Below are positions 23,272 through 33,274 of a stretch of DNA of 64,000 bases, piece after piece. The position numbers were made by a program, and so were the translations under genes. How positions within the stretch are numbered: position 1 is the first letter of the stretch; every line of letters starts with the position of its first letter. The stretch spans positions 1 through 64,000 of the forward strand of contig CAKULD010000006.1 of assembly GCA_934667065.1 (NCBI GenBank). The letters are read 5' to 3'. Source of the DNA: an uncultured Collinsella sp. (GTDB taxonomy: Bacteria > Actinomycetota > Coriobacteriia > Coriobacteriales > Coriobacteriaceae). The notes below the pieces were generated by a model that saw only the letters and a list, made by a program, of their open reading frames with translations, had not been told where the DNA came from and made no database searches.

Positions 23272-25128
23272 TTACGCCGCCTCGTCGAACTGCGAGTTGT
23301 ACAGGTCGGCGTAGAAGCCGCCCTGGGCGAGCAACTCGTCGTGCGTGCCCTTCTCGACGATATCGCCGTCGCGAATCACCAGGATCACGTCGGCGTTGCG
23401 GATCGTGGACAGGCGGTGCGCGATGACAAAGCTCGTGCGGCCCTGCATCAGCGCATCCATGGCGCGCTGGATAAGCTCCTCGGTGCGGGTATCCACGTTG
23501 GAGGTCGCCTCGTCCAGAATCAGCGCCGGACGGTCGGCCAAAATGGCGCGGGCGATGGTCACGAGCTGGCGCTGGCCCTGCGAAAGGTTGGTGCCCTCCT
23601 CGTTGATCATGAAGTCATACCCACCGGCAAGCGTATGAATGAAGTGGTCGCAGCGGGCGGCGCGTGCAGCGGCCTCGACTTCGGCGTCGGTCGCATCGGG
23701 GCGTCCGTAGCGGATGTTCTCGCGGATCGTGCCGTTGAACAGCCAGGTATCCTGCAGCACCATGGCGAACTCGCCGCGCAGCGCCGCGCGGTCCCAGTCG
23801 CGCACATCGATGCCCTCGACGCGCAGTGAGCCGCCGTCCACATCGTAGAAGCGCTGCAGCAGCTTGATGAGCGTGGTCTTGCCGGCACCGGTGGGACCGA
23901 CGATGGCAATGGTCTGGCCGGGCTGCGCCTCGCAGCTAAAGTCGTGGATGATGGTCTTGTCGGGCGTGTAGCCGAACTTGACGTGGTCGAACTCCACGTG
24001 ACCAGGGCGCGCCTCGGGAATCTGCGCGTCGGCCTTCTGCTCCTCCTCGGGGGCAGCCAAGAACTCAAACACGCGCTCGGTGGCGGCGGCCATCGACTGC
24101 ATCGTGTTGCTCACGTTGCCCAGCTGCTGCACCGGCTGCGTAAAGTTGCGCACGTACTGGATGAAGCTCTGAATATCGCCGGGCGTGGCGTTACCGGTCA
24201 GCGCGAGCTGCGCGCCCACCACGACAACGCCCACATAGCCCATGTTGCCCACCAGGCTCATGAGCGGCATCATCAGGCCCGACAGGAACTGCGAGCGCCA
24301 ACCGCTAATAAACAGGCGGTCGTTTTGGCGGTCGAACTCCTCGATCGAGGCCTCGGCGCGGTCGAACACCTGGATGACGTTCTGACCGGCAAAATCCTCC
24401 TCGATAATGCCGTTGACGGTACCCAGGACCTGCTGCTGCTCGCGGAAGTACGGCTGCGAGAAGTGAATCATTACGGCCAGGATAATCGCGGCGGCCGGCA
24501 GCGTGAGCACGGTGACGCCGGTGAGCGGCAGGCTGATCGACAGCATCATGACGAGCACGCCGATAATCTGCGTGACGGACGTAATGAGCTGCGTCACGCT
24601 CTGGTTGAGCGACTGGCCGAGCGTGTCGACGTCGTTGGTGATGCGGCTGAGCACGTCGCCCTTGCTGTGACCGTTGAAATAACTCATCGGCACGACAGCG
24701 ATCTTGGCGGCGATCTCCTTGCGCATGCGGTAGCAGATCTTTTGCGTGACGCCGGTCATGAGCCAGCCCTGGATCAGGCTGCAGGCAGAGCTCGCCAGAT
24801 ACAGGCAGAGCAAAAAGCCGAGCGTCTTGGCGATCCAATCAAAGTCGACATCGCCGGTGCCGTTGACCTTGGCGACCAGGCCCTCGAACAGCTTGGTCGT
24901 AACCTGGCCGAGCACCTTGGGTCCCACAATGTTAAAGATGACCGAGCACACGGCGAAGGCGACGGCGGCGAACACGGCAATCTTGTGCTGCCCGATATAG
25001 CCGAGCAGCTGCTTTATGGTGCCCTTAAAGTCCTTGGCCTTCTCGCCGCGGCCCATGCCGCCCATGCGGCCCATGGGCCCACGCTGACGGGTGGGTTTGG
25101 GAATCTGAGTCTTGGTCTCGTCTGCCAT
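23272..25128 (-). CDS. Multidrug-type ABC exporter half-transporter (second subunit)
   Basis: 618 aa: a cytoplasmic basic/Gly-Met-rich tail (MADETKTQIPKPTRQRGPMG), six TM helices (about 40-330), then an ABC ATPase. Walker A is GPTGAGKTT, the signature LSQGQRQLVTIARAI, Walker B PALILDEATSNVD, H-loop VIAHRLSTI. All key residues are intact. Its ATG overlaps the stop of the upstream exporter gene (TAATG), so the two are co-translated and most likely form a heterodimer. The preceding MarR-type gene probably controls the operon. Efflux of a drug, bile-related compound or peptide is likely; the substrate is not known. An upstream in-frame start (25230) lies inside the other gene and has no RBS. Confidence 0.9.
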   Translation of the reverse strand: MADETKTQIPKPTRQRGPMGRMGGMGRGEKAKDFKGTIKQLLGYIGQHKIAVFAAVAFAVCSVIFNIVGPKVLGQVTTKLFEGLVAKVNGTGDVDFDWIAKTLGFLLCLYLASSACSLIQGWLMTGVTQKICYRMRKEIAAKIAVVPMSYFNGHSKGDVLSRITNDVDTLGQSLNQSVTQLITSVTQIIGVLVMMLSISLPLTGVTVLTLPAAAIILAVMIHFSQPYFREQQQVLGTVNGIIEEDFAGQNVIQVFDRAEASIEEFDRQNDRLFISGWRSQFLSGLMMPLMSLVGNMGYVGVVVVGAQLALTGNATPGDIQSFIQYVRNFTQPVQQLGNVSNTMQSMAAATERVFEFLAAPEEEQKADAQIPEARPGHVEFDHVKFGYTPDKTIIHDFSCEAQPGQTIAIVGPTGAGKTTLIKLLQRFYDVDGGSLRVEGIDVRDWDRAALRGEFAMVLQDTWLFNGTIRENIRYGRPDATDAEVEAAARAARCDHFIHTLAGGYDFMINEEGTNLSQGQRQLVTIARAILADRPALILDEATSNVDTRTEELIQRAMDALMQGRTSFVIAHRLSTIRNADVILVIRDGDIVEKGTHDELLAQGGFYADLYNSQFDEAA

Positions 25129-27491
25129 TAGCGCTCGCCTCCTTCCATAACGGCTGCAATCTCTTCTTGGGTAAGCCCCAGCTCCTCGGCAGAAAGCTGC
25201 GACTGCGCGATCTCCAGATACGCCGGGCAACCATGCAGCAGCTCCTCGTGCGTGCCGGTGCCCACCACGTGGCCGTCGTCGAGCACGATGATCTGGTCGG
25301 CGTGCATGATGGTCGCGATGCGCTGGGCCACGACCACGAGTGCGGCGTCGGTGACGTTTTTGGCGAGCTCCTCGCGCAGGCGCGCGTCGGTCTTGTAGTC
25401 GAGCGCGCTAAACGAATCGTCGAATACCACGACCTCGGGCTTTTTGGCCAAAGCGCGGGCGATGGCCAAGCGCTGGCGCTGGCCGCCCGAAACATTGGAG
25501 CCGCCCTGGCTGATGGGGGAGTCGTAGCCGCCCTCGCGCTCGGCGATAAAGTCCTCGGCCTGGGCGATGCGCGCGGCCTCGTGCATATCCTTGTCGCTCA
25601 CTATGTCGCCGGCAAACTTGAGGTTGCTCTCGACGGTGCCCGAGAACAGGCGGCCCTGCTGCGGAATATAGCCAATGCGGCGACGCAGCTCGGAGAGGGT
25701 CATGTCGCGCACGTCGACGCCGTCGAGCGAAATGCTGCCGCCCGTGACGTCGTACAGGCGCGGGATCAGCTGCACGAGCGTGGACTTGCCGGAGCCCGTG
25801 GAGCCGATGATGCCGAGCATCTGACCGGCGTGCGTGGTGAAGTTCACGCCGCTGATCACATCGGCGCGGGCATCGGGGTACTGGAAGCTCACGTCGCGGA
25901 AGCACAGCTCGCCGCGCGGCGCGCTGGCTGCGGGCAGCTTGGGCGAGACGGGGTCGTTGATGCTGGTGGGGCAGGTGATGACTTCCTCCACGCGCTCGGC
26001 GGCAACCTCGGCGCGGGGCAGAATGACCGATACCATGGTGAGGATCATAAACGCCATGACGATCTGCATGGTGTAGGAGATAAACGCCATCATGTTGCCA
26101 ACCTGCATCACGCCGTCGGACACGCCTTGCGCGCCAAACCAGACAATGAGCACGGTGACGCAGTTCATGACGAGCATCATGAGCGGCATCATAAAGCTCA
26201 TGGCTCGGTTGGTGTAGAGCTGCGTGGTCATCAGGTCGAGCGATGCCGCATCAAAACGCTCGAGTTCATGCTCCTCGCGGTTGAACGAGCGGATGGGCAT
26301 AAGGCCGTCGAGCAGCTCGCGGGCGGTAAGGTTCACGCGGTCCACAAAGCTCTGCATCTTTTTGAACTTGGGCATGGTAAGACCCATGAGCACGCCGACG
26401 ACGGCCGACACCGCGATGATGGCCACGGCGATGGTCCACTCCAGGCCGGTGTGGTTGGCCAGGACGCGCATAACGGCGACGACGCCCATTACAGGGGCCA
26501 TAAGGCACATGCGGATAAACAGGGTCGCGGCCATCTGGATCTGCTGAATATCGTTGGTGCAGCGGGTGATGAGCGAGGCCTGACTAAACTTGCCCACCTC
26601 GGCAGGCGAGAAGTGCATGACCTTGTTGAAGGTCTCGCGGCGCAGGTCGCGGGCGATGGAGCAGGCGGTGCGCGATGCCACGGCGCCGGTCAGGATGGTG
26701 GCGACGAGCGACACCAGGCACAGGCCGAACATCGTGGTCGCCATGTGGCTCAGGTAGGCATTTTGCACGTCGGCGGGGTCGATGCCCTGCGCCTTGTACT
26801 CGTCCTGCACGTAGGTCACGGCGCGCTGGGTGACGATGGAGCCCGACATGGAGCCCATTTTGTCGGCCATCTCGTTGGCGCCGTCGACAAGCTTGCTCTG
26901 GTCGATCAGGCCGCCCTCGACGCCCAGACGCAAGCTTGCCATGGTGATCTTGCCACCGTCGGCGTCAATCTGCGCCTGCATTTCCTGTGCGGCTGCGGCC
27001 TTCTGCTGCATCTCGGCGAGCTGCTCGGGCGTCATGGCCGCCATCTGCTCGGGGGTGGGCATGGACTGCTGGGCGCCGTCGCCGGTGTCGCTCGTGCCGG
27101 TCATGTCGTCCATGGAATCGGGGTCGATACCCTGGTTGAGGGACAGAACGACGGTCTCGGGCAGGCTCATGATGTTGGCAAGCTTGCTGCCGTCAGCGCG
27201 CTCGTCCTCGGTGCCCTGGTACGTGCGAATGCCATTCTGGTCGGCCTTGCCAAACGCGGCCTCCACCGTTTTGGCGTCCTTGGCGCTCATAAAGAGCTCA
27301 AGGTCGTCGAGCGCGTCGGCGCGGATGGTGTCGGGCACGGGCGAAGCGATGCCTCCCTGCTGCACACCCACGTCGACGATGTCGCTCATATACGTGGGTA
27401 GCGCCAGGTCGGCGTTACAGCTGATCACGATGAGCACGATAGCCGCAAGCAGTGCCAGCACATGCCTCTTAAAGAGCTTGAGAATCCTCAC
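25128..27491 (-). CDS. Multidrug-type ABC exporter half-transporter with a large extracytoplasmic insertion
   Basis: 787 aa. TM1 (KRHVLALLAAIVLIVISCNA) is followed by about 200 extra residues (about 40-240), acidic and Met/Gln/Ala-rich (for example PTPEQMAAMTPEQLAEMQQK). The remaining helices and an ABC ATPase then follow: Walker A GSTGSGKST, signature VSGGQRQRLAIARAL, Walker B PEVVVFDDSFSALD. Asp replaces the usual catalytic Glu after Walker B (FDDSF), the mark of a degenerate nucleotide site in heterodimeric exporters, so the partner at 23272 probably supplies the active site. ATGA overlap with the upstream MarR gene gives tight coupling. The inserted outer loop is much longer than usual. 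Confidence 0.9.
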   Translation of the reverse strand: MRILKLFKRHVLALLAAIVLIVISCNADLALPTYMSDIVDVGVQQGGIASPVPDTIRADALDDLELFMSAKDAKTVEAAFGKADQNGIRTYQGTEDERADGSKLANIMSLPETVVLSLNQGIDPDSMDDMTGTSDTGDGAQQSMPTPEQMAAMTPEQLAEMQQKAAAAQEMQAQIDADGGKITMASLRLGVEGGLIDQSKLVDGANEMADKMGSMSGSIVTQRAVTYVQDEYKAQGIDPADVQNAYLSHMATTMFGLCLVSLVATILTGAVASRTACSIARDLRRETFNKVMHFSPAEVGKFSQASLITRCTNDIQQIQMAATLFIRMCLMAPVMGVVAVMRVLANHTGLEWTIAVAIIAVSAVVGVLMGLTMPKFKKMQSFVDRVNLTARELLDGLMPIRSFNREEHELERFDAASLDLMTTQLYTNRAMSFMMPLMMLVMNCVTVLIVWFGAQGVSDGVMQVGNMMAFISYTMQIVMAFMILTMVSVILPRAEVAAERVEEVITCPTSINDPVSPKLPAASAPRGELCFRDVSFQYPDARADVISGVNFTTHAGQMLGIIGSTGSGKSTLVQLIPRLYDVTGGSISLDGVDVRDMTLSELRRRIGYIPQQGRLFSGTVESNLKFAGDIVSDKDMHEAARIAQAEDFIAEREGGYDSPISQGGSNVSGGQRQRLAIARALAKKPEVVVFDDSFSALDYKTDARLREELAKNVTDAALVVVAQRIATIMHADQIIVLDDGHVVGTGTHEELLHGCPAYLEIAQSQLSAEELGLTQEEIAAVMEGGER

Positions 27492-27937
27492 TCGGCATCT
27501 CTCCTTTCTTGGTTGTGGTCAATGATCTGATTGGTGCGTCGAAGCAGGCGCACCAACTCGTTGGTATCTGCTTCGCCGAGCTGCTCGAGGAATGCCGCAG
27601 CGCGGTCCTCAAACTCCCGACGCTTGATTTCAAGGTCTTGACGACCCTTGTCGGTCACGGTCACATGTACGCGACGGCGGTCGGTCTTTGAGTGCTCGCG
27701 TTCGACCCAACCCTTGGCCTCGAGGGCGCGCAGGATATTGGCGATGCGGGCGCTCGAGACCCATGCCTTGTCGGCAAGTTCGCTCGGCGTGAGCGAGCCG
27801 CCGGCGAGCAAAAGGGCGCGCATAACGGCCATCTCGCCGCTCAAAGCCTGGTCCGTAAAGCGCGAAACGCGCTGGTGCAGGCTGCCAAACTCGAGAAAGA
27901 GCTGGCGTCCAAGCTCGTGGAAATCGGTACCTTCCAC
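27488..27937 (-). CDS. MarR-family transcriptional regulator of the ABC exporter operon
   Basis: 149 aa winged-helix protein. MRALLLAGGSLTPSELADKA, WVSSARIANILRALEAKGWV and EREHSKTDRRRVHVTVTDKG are the helix-turn-helix and wing of MarR proteins, flanked by dimerisation helices. It is the first gene of the operon, and its stop overlaps the exporter start by 4 bp. MarR proteins that precede exporters usually repress them until a ligand binds. No clear palindrome was seen just upstream of its start except AT-rich stretches. Confidence 0.9.
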   Translation of the reverse strand: MEGTDFHELGRQLFLEFGSLHQRVSRFTDQALSGEMAVMRALLLAGGSLTPSELADKAWVSSARIANILRALEAKGWVEREHSKTDRRRVHVTVTDKGRQDLEIKRREFEDRAAAFLEQLGEADTNELVRLLRRTNQIIDHNQERRDAE

Positions 27938-28005
27938 TGAAAACCCCTAACACTAGAAACCATTTTTGGTGAAAGATGATACCCCTATACGTGCGCCATA
28001 ATCGA

Positions 28006-28034
28006 TAGATTTCTAGGCATGTCCCAAAAATCTA
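28006..28034 (-). repeat. Short dispersed palindrome, TAGATTTTTGGGACATGCC type (copy 1)
   Basis: On the minus strand it reads TAGATTTTTGGGACATGCC then TAGAAATCTA. Twenty-eight of 29 bases match 49674-49702. It is palindromic (TAGATTT/AAATCTA ends). It sits in the divergent gap between the MarR gene and the SDR gene. Confidence 0.75.
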
Positions 28035-28224
28035 CCGGAGGCTGTGCGATATAAAGGTCGTATAAACAATTCAAATTTTTCAATTACTGAAACGTTCCAA
28101 AGAACTATGATGCACGCGGTTAGGCGAGGGGTTGTCACCACCATGACGACTGGGACTCATTTATCGCCACGTGCGATGCTCCAACTTCCCGCAAGGAGAC
28201 ACCAAAATAAAGGGGGTTGGAGTC

Positions 28225-28974
28225 ATGGCATTTGACTTCACGGGTAAAACCGCGATCGTTACCGGCGGCACTCAGGGCATTGGCCTCGAGATCGCCAAGG
28301 GTATCGTGGAGGGCGGCGGACACGTCGCGCTCATCGCAAGGAACGCCGCTAAGGGCGAGGCCGCAGTGGCCGAACTCGGCGAGGGCAACAAGTTCTATCA
28401 GCTCGATGTCGCCGATGCACCCAAGGCGCGCGAGACTGTCGAGCAGATTTTCGCCGATCTGCCTCAGACCAACATTCTGATCAACTGCGCCGGCGTCATC
28501 AGCACCAAGAAGTTCGACGAGATCGACGACACCGAGTGGCGCCGCACCATCGACATCAATCTCAACGGTACCTTTACCATGATGAACGCCGTGTACCCGC
28601 ACTTTAAGGCGGCCCATGCCGGCACCATCGTCAACGTGAGCTCCGTGGCCGGCAAGATCGGCGGCGGGCTGCTCGGCACCGCGGCCTACGCCAGCTCCAA
28701 GGCCGGCGTCAACGGCCTGACCAAGGCAGTTGCCAAGGAGGGCGGCAAGTTCGGCATCCGCTGCAACGCCGTGTGCCCGTCGCTCACGCTCACCGATATG
28801 ACCTCGATTCTTTCTGACGAGAACTCCCAGCGCATCATCAACGGTATCCCTCTGGGCCGCGCCGCCCAGGCAAGCGAGCCGGCGCAGATGGTGCTGTTCT
28901 TCGCTTCCGACCTCGCCAGCTTCGTGAACGGCGAGATCGGCGACTGCGATGGCGGTATCGTCCTGGACGGGTAA
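28225..28974 (+). CDS. Short-chain dehydrogenase/reductase, possibly a sugar-acid (KduD-like) oxidoreductase
   Basis: 249 aa classical SDR, NAD(P)-dependent and cytoplasmic. TGGTQGIG is the cofactor loop, NCAGVIS the NNAG-equivalent, NVSSVAGKIGG holds the catalytic Ser and YASSK the Tyr-Lys pair. The C-terminus GDCDGGIVLDG is typical. ATG 28225 follows AGGGGGTTGGAG. A KdgT-type 2-keto-3-deoxygluconate permease gene follows 108 bp on, so action on a hexuronate-derived ketoacid is a reasonable guess; FabG-like 3-oxoacyl reductases share these motifs. A terminator lies between the two genes, so they may not be strictly co-transcribed. Confidence 0.82.
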   Translation: MAFDFTGKTAIVTGGTQGIGLEIAKGIVEGGGHVALIARNAAKGEAAVAELGEGNKFYQLDVADAPKARETVEQIFADLPQTNILINCAGVISTKKFDEIDDTEWRRTIDINLNGTFTMMNAVYPHFKAAHAGTIVNVSSVAGKIGGGLLGTAAYASSKAGVNGLTKAVAKEGGKFGIRCNAVCPSLTLTDMTSILSDENSQRIINGIPLGRAAQASEPAQMVLFFASDLASFVNGEIGDCDGGIVLDG

Positions 28975-28993
28975 TACCCCGCGGCAATAGTTC

Positions 28994-29032
28994 GGCGACG
29001 GCCCCTGCGACTCGGGACCGTCGCCTTCTTTC
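28994..29032 (+). terminator. Hairpin with T-rich tail after the SDR gene
   Basis: GGCGACGG and CCGTCGCC form the stem, with CCTG/CGGG inside, followed by TTCTTTCT. It lies between the SDR and the permease genes. Confidence 0.65.
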
Positions 29033-29082
29033 TGATGTAGCCGCGTGCGACAACAACCCGCACGCATCAAAAGGAGATATAT

Positions 29083-30054
29083 ATGAGTGAATCAACCGCG
29101 GTGGAGGCGCCGGCGGCCAAGGAGCCGTTCTTTAAGATGTCCTCCATCCCGGGTGCCAATATTCTGGTGCCGCTTTTGTTGGGCTGCCTGCTCAACACGC
29201 TATTCCCCGACCTGTTCAAGACGCTCGGTAGTTTTACGCTCGGCATGACGCAGCAGGGTGCAAGCCCGCTCGTGGGTGCCTTCTTGCTCATCGTCGGCAC
29301 GACGATTTCGTTTAAGAGCGCCCCCGCCGCTGCTGCCCGCGGTGCCATCATCATCGCCATTAAACAGATCGTGGTCATCGCCGTGTCGCTGCTCATTCTC
29401 TATGTGTTCAACGACAACCTGTTTGGCATCTCGGCTATGGTGATGCTGGCTGCCTGCACGGGTGCCAACAACGCCATGTACGCTGGCCTGATGGGCACCA
29501 TGGGCAACGAGGCCGAGCGCGGCGCCGTTGCCATTACCACGCTGGTCGTCGGTCCTCCGGTCACGATGATCGTGCTCGGCGCTGCCGGCCAGGCTCCCAT
29601 CGGCTGGTCGCTTGTGGGCGCCATCCTGCCGATCGTCGTTGGCATTATCCTGGGCAACCTGTTCCCCAGCTTTAAAAAGATGATGGCCCCGGCGCTGTCC
29701 GCCATCATCGTGCTCGTCTTCTTTGCCATGGGTTCGACCATGACTTTTGGCCAGCTCATCAACGGCGGTCTTCCCGGCATTTTGCTTGGTGTGATCTGCT
29801 CGGTGGTCTTTGCTATCCCCACTATTGCGGTCGATAAGCTTACCGGCGGCACGGGTGTCGCAGGTGCGGCAATCTCGAGCTGCGCCGGCGCCAATGTTGC
29901 CACGCCTGCCGCCATGGCAAGCGTCAACGAGGCTATGTACGGCGGCGCGGTGCTCGCGACGGCGACGGCACAGGTTGCTGCCTGCGCTATCGTGACGGCC
30001 ATCCTCACCCCGCTGGTAACCAGCTGGTGCTACAAGCATTTTGAGGGCAAGTAG
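29083..30054 (+). CDS. KdgT-family 2-keto-3-deoxygluconate permease
   Basis: 323 aa membrane protein with about ten helices. The beginning of the transporter domain (SSIPGANILVPLLLGCLLNT) corresponds to the KdgT start IPGG-MLVPLLLG. CTGANNAMYAGLMG and SCAGANVATPAAMASVNEAM are the repeated polar loops of the family. It imports 2-keto-3-deoxy-D-gluconate or a related sugar acid with protons. AAGGAG precedes the start. The 25-residue N-terminal extension is unusual but soluble. KDG kinase and aldolase genes are not in the window. Confidence 0.85.
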   Translation: MSESTAVEAPAAKEPFFKMSSIPGANILVPLLLGCLLNTLFPDLFKTLGSFTLGMTQQGASPLVGAFLLIVGTTISFKSAPAAAARGAIIIAIKQIVVIAVSLLILYVFNDNLFGISAMVMLAACTGANNAMYAGLMGTMGNEAERGAVAITTLVVGPPVTMIVLGAAGQAPIGWSLVGAILPIVVGIILGNLFPSFKKMMAPALSAIIVLVFFAMGSTMTFGQLINGGLPGILLGVICSVVFAIPTIAVDKLTGGTGVAGAAISSCAGANVATPAAMASVNEAMYGGAVLATATAQVAACAIVTAILTPLVTSWCYKHFEGK

Positions 30055-30573
30055 AGCAGCAAAAAAGCCGCGACCGACAAGGCTGCCGCTGCCGCGTAAC
30101 GCCACGCGCGACAACTCAACGCTCGCAACAAGCCAACGCTTCAGGGCGGTCACGGGGGATATTCCTTCGTGGCCGCCCTGCTGTCGCCAGAGTCTCTGAG
30201 TCACTTTACCCTGCTAAAGCTGGCATAACAGCTAGAGCGACAGGCGTATAAAGGCAAGGGGAAATATCAGACAATTCGGTGAACGGTATCTGCCCGCGCT
30301 CGCATTTCCTGCGGATTTGTCAAAAACGCTCTTATGTTATAAAAAAAGAAACATATAACAGCCCAGATGGAGAGGGTGGCTATGTTATCCTTCTCAGACG
30401 GGTGAAATCTTGGGTTTTGGGTTGCAGCGCCAAGGTGGACAAACGTTTTTCCCTGCACCAACGTGCGGTGAAGAACGGAAGAAGCCGGTCGTGCAAGTCG
30501 AACATTCAAGAATTCAATAAGCAGCGGTGTGAGAGAGCGCCGCATTACACGTAACTAGGAGCGTGGTTACACA
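30055..30573 (+). promoter_or_regulatory. Gap upstream of pyruvate formate-lyase, with hairpin and AT-rich dyad
   Basis: 519 bp without a gene. CAGGGCGG/CCGCCCTG at about 30143-30181, with CACG/CGTG inside, forms a hairpin that probably ends the kdgT transcript. Further on, TGTTATA-N13-TATAACA at about 30334-30360 is an AT-rich inverted repeat, overlapped by a candidate promoter TTGTCA/TATAAA (30316 on). This fits oxygen or redox control of PFL (for example by an FNR- or Rex-type factor), but it does not match either consensus. GGAG is 11 nt before the PFL start. Confidence 0.45.
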
Positions 30574-32625
<2,052 letters not shown>

Positions 32626-32710
32626 CTATTGTTAGTGCTATACTAACAATAACGATTACTGATTAGCGCGCCGGTTTCGGCCGGCGCCTATCAATCGAAG
32701 GAGACACATT
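32626..32710 (+). promoter_or_regulatory. Two hairpins between the PFL core and radical-subunit genes
   Basis: ATTGTTAGT/ACTAACAAT (about 32628-32651) starts two bases after the PFL stop, and GCGCCGG/CCGGCGC (about 32668-32688) follows, then AAGGAG as RBS. No long T-run is present, so read-through is likely. The hairpins could act as a processing or stabilising site that sets a different level for the small subunit. Confidence 0.6.
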
Positions 32711-32962
32711 ATGAAGGTTTCTGAAGTTTCCGAGACTCAGGCCGATAACCTGGTCCACATGCTCGACGCTTACGCCGAGAAGGGTGGCCACCACCTGAAC
32801 ATCAACGTCTTCAACCGTGAGACGCTGCTCGACGCTCAGGCTCACCCCGAGAAGTACCCGCAGCTGACCATTCGCGTTTCCGGCTACGCCGTGAACTTCC
32901 ACACGCTCACCAAGGAGCAGCAGGACGAGGTCATTTCGCGTACCTTCCACAACAAGTTCTAA
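32711..32962 (+). CDS. Stand-alone glycyl-radical subunit of pyruvate formate-lyase (GrcA/YfiD-like)
   Basis: 83 aa. It corresponds to the C-terminal domain of PFL: GGHHLNINVFNRETLLDAQA, HPEKYPQLTIRVSGYAVNFH, ending FHNKF. The radical glycine is Gly58 in RVSGYAV. In E. coli the similar YfiD can replace a damaged PFL end, but here the large subunit has no such domain of its own, so this protein is probably essential for activity. It would receive the radical from the activase encoded at 40184. AAGGAG lies 7 nt before ATG 32711. It is much shorter than E. coli YfiD (127 aa), being just the domain. Confidence 0.93.
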   Translation: MKVSEVSETQADNLVHMLDAYAEKGGHHLNINVFNRETLLDAQAHPEKYPQLTIRVSGYAVNFHTLTKEQQDEVISRTFHNKF

Positions 32963-32990
32963 AGGGACTCAACTCCTGCAGGATTGCTGG

Positions 32991-33113
32991 GGCCGGATTT
33001 GGGTTATTTTCCAAAACGTCCTCGGATATGCGAGAAGCCCCCGCTGCGCACTACGTGCGGCGGGGGCTTCTCGCGTCCTGCGGGATGTTTTGGAAAATAA
33101 CCCAAATCCGGCC
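32991..33113 (+). repeat. Long palindrome, CGTCCTCG-loop family (copy 1)
   Basis: Outer arms GGCCGGATTTGGGTTATTTT and CCAAAA pair exactly with TTTTGG and AAAATAACCCAAATCCGGCC. An asymmetric internal loop follows (CGTCCTCGGATATG opposite CGTCCTGCGGGATG). An inner stem CGAGAAGCCCCCGC/GGCGGGGGCTTCTCG and the tip GCGCACTACGTGCG complete it. The internal loop recurs at 45421-45545 (reverse) and 50876-51005 with different but still paired arms. Confidence 0.85.
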
Positions 33114-33233
33114 AGGCGGGGTCCTTCGGAGTCACCCTTTAGGCGGAACTCACCTACTATTTTTTGAATGTGCTGTTTACTTGGTTGGGCGGATGCCGTT
33201 TCCCGGCTGTTGTTGGGGTATGCTGGGGTCTGT

Positions 33234-33247
33234 GAAAACGAATGACA
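33234..33247 (+). promoter_or_regulatory. Candidate LacI-type operator upstream of its regulator gene
   Basis: GAAAACGAATGACA, 28 bp before the regulator start. It matches GAAAACGTTTGACA (34390) and GAAAACGATTGACA (34407), so the regulator probably controls itself as well as the sugar genes. Confidence 0.6.
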
Positions 33248-33274
33248 TGTGTTGCTGATGGGGGAGAGCGGTTT

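Noticed and set aside
25167..27401. 744-codon plus-strand frame
   Set aside because: Antisense to the ABC exporter gene, which has all motifs; a GC-rich mirror frame with His/Gly/Ala bias.
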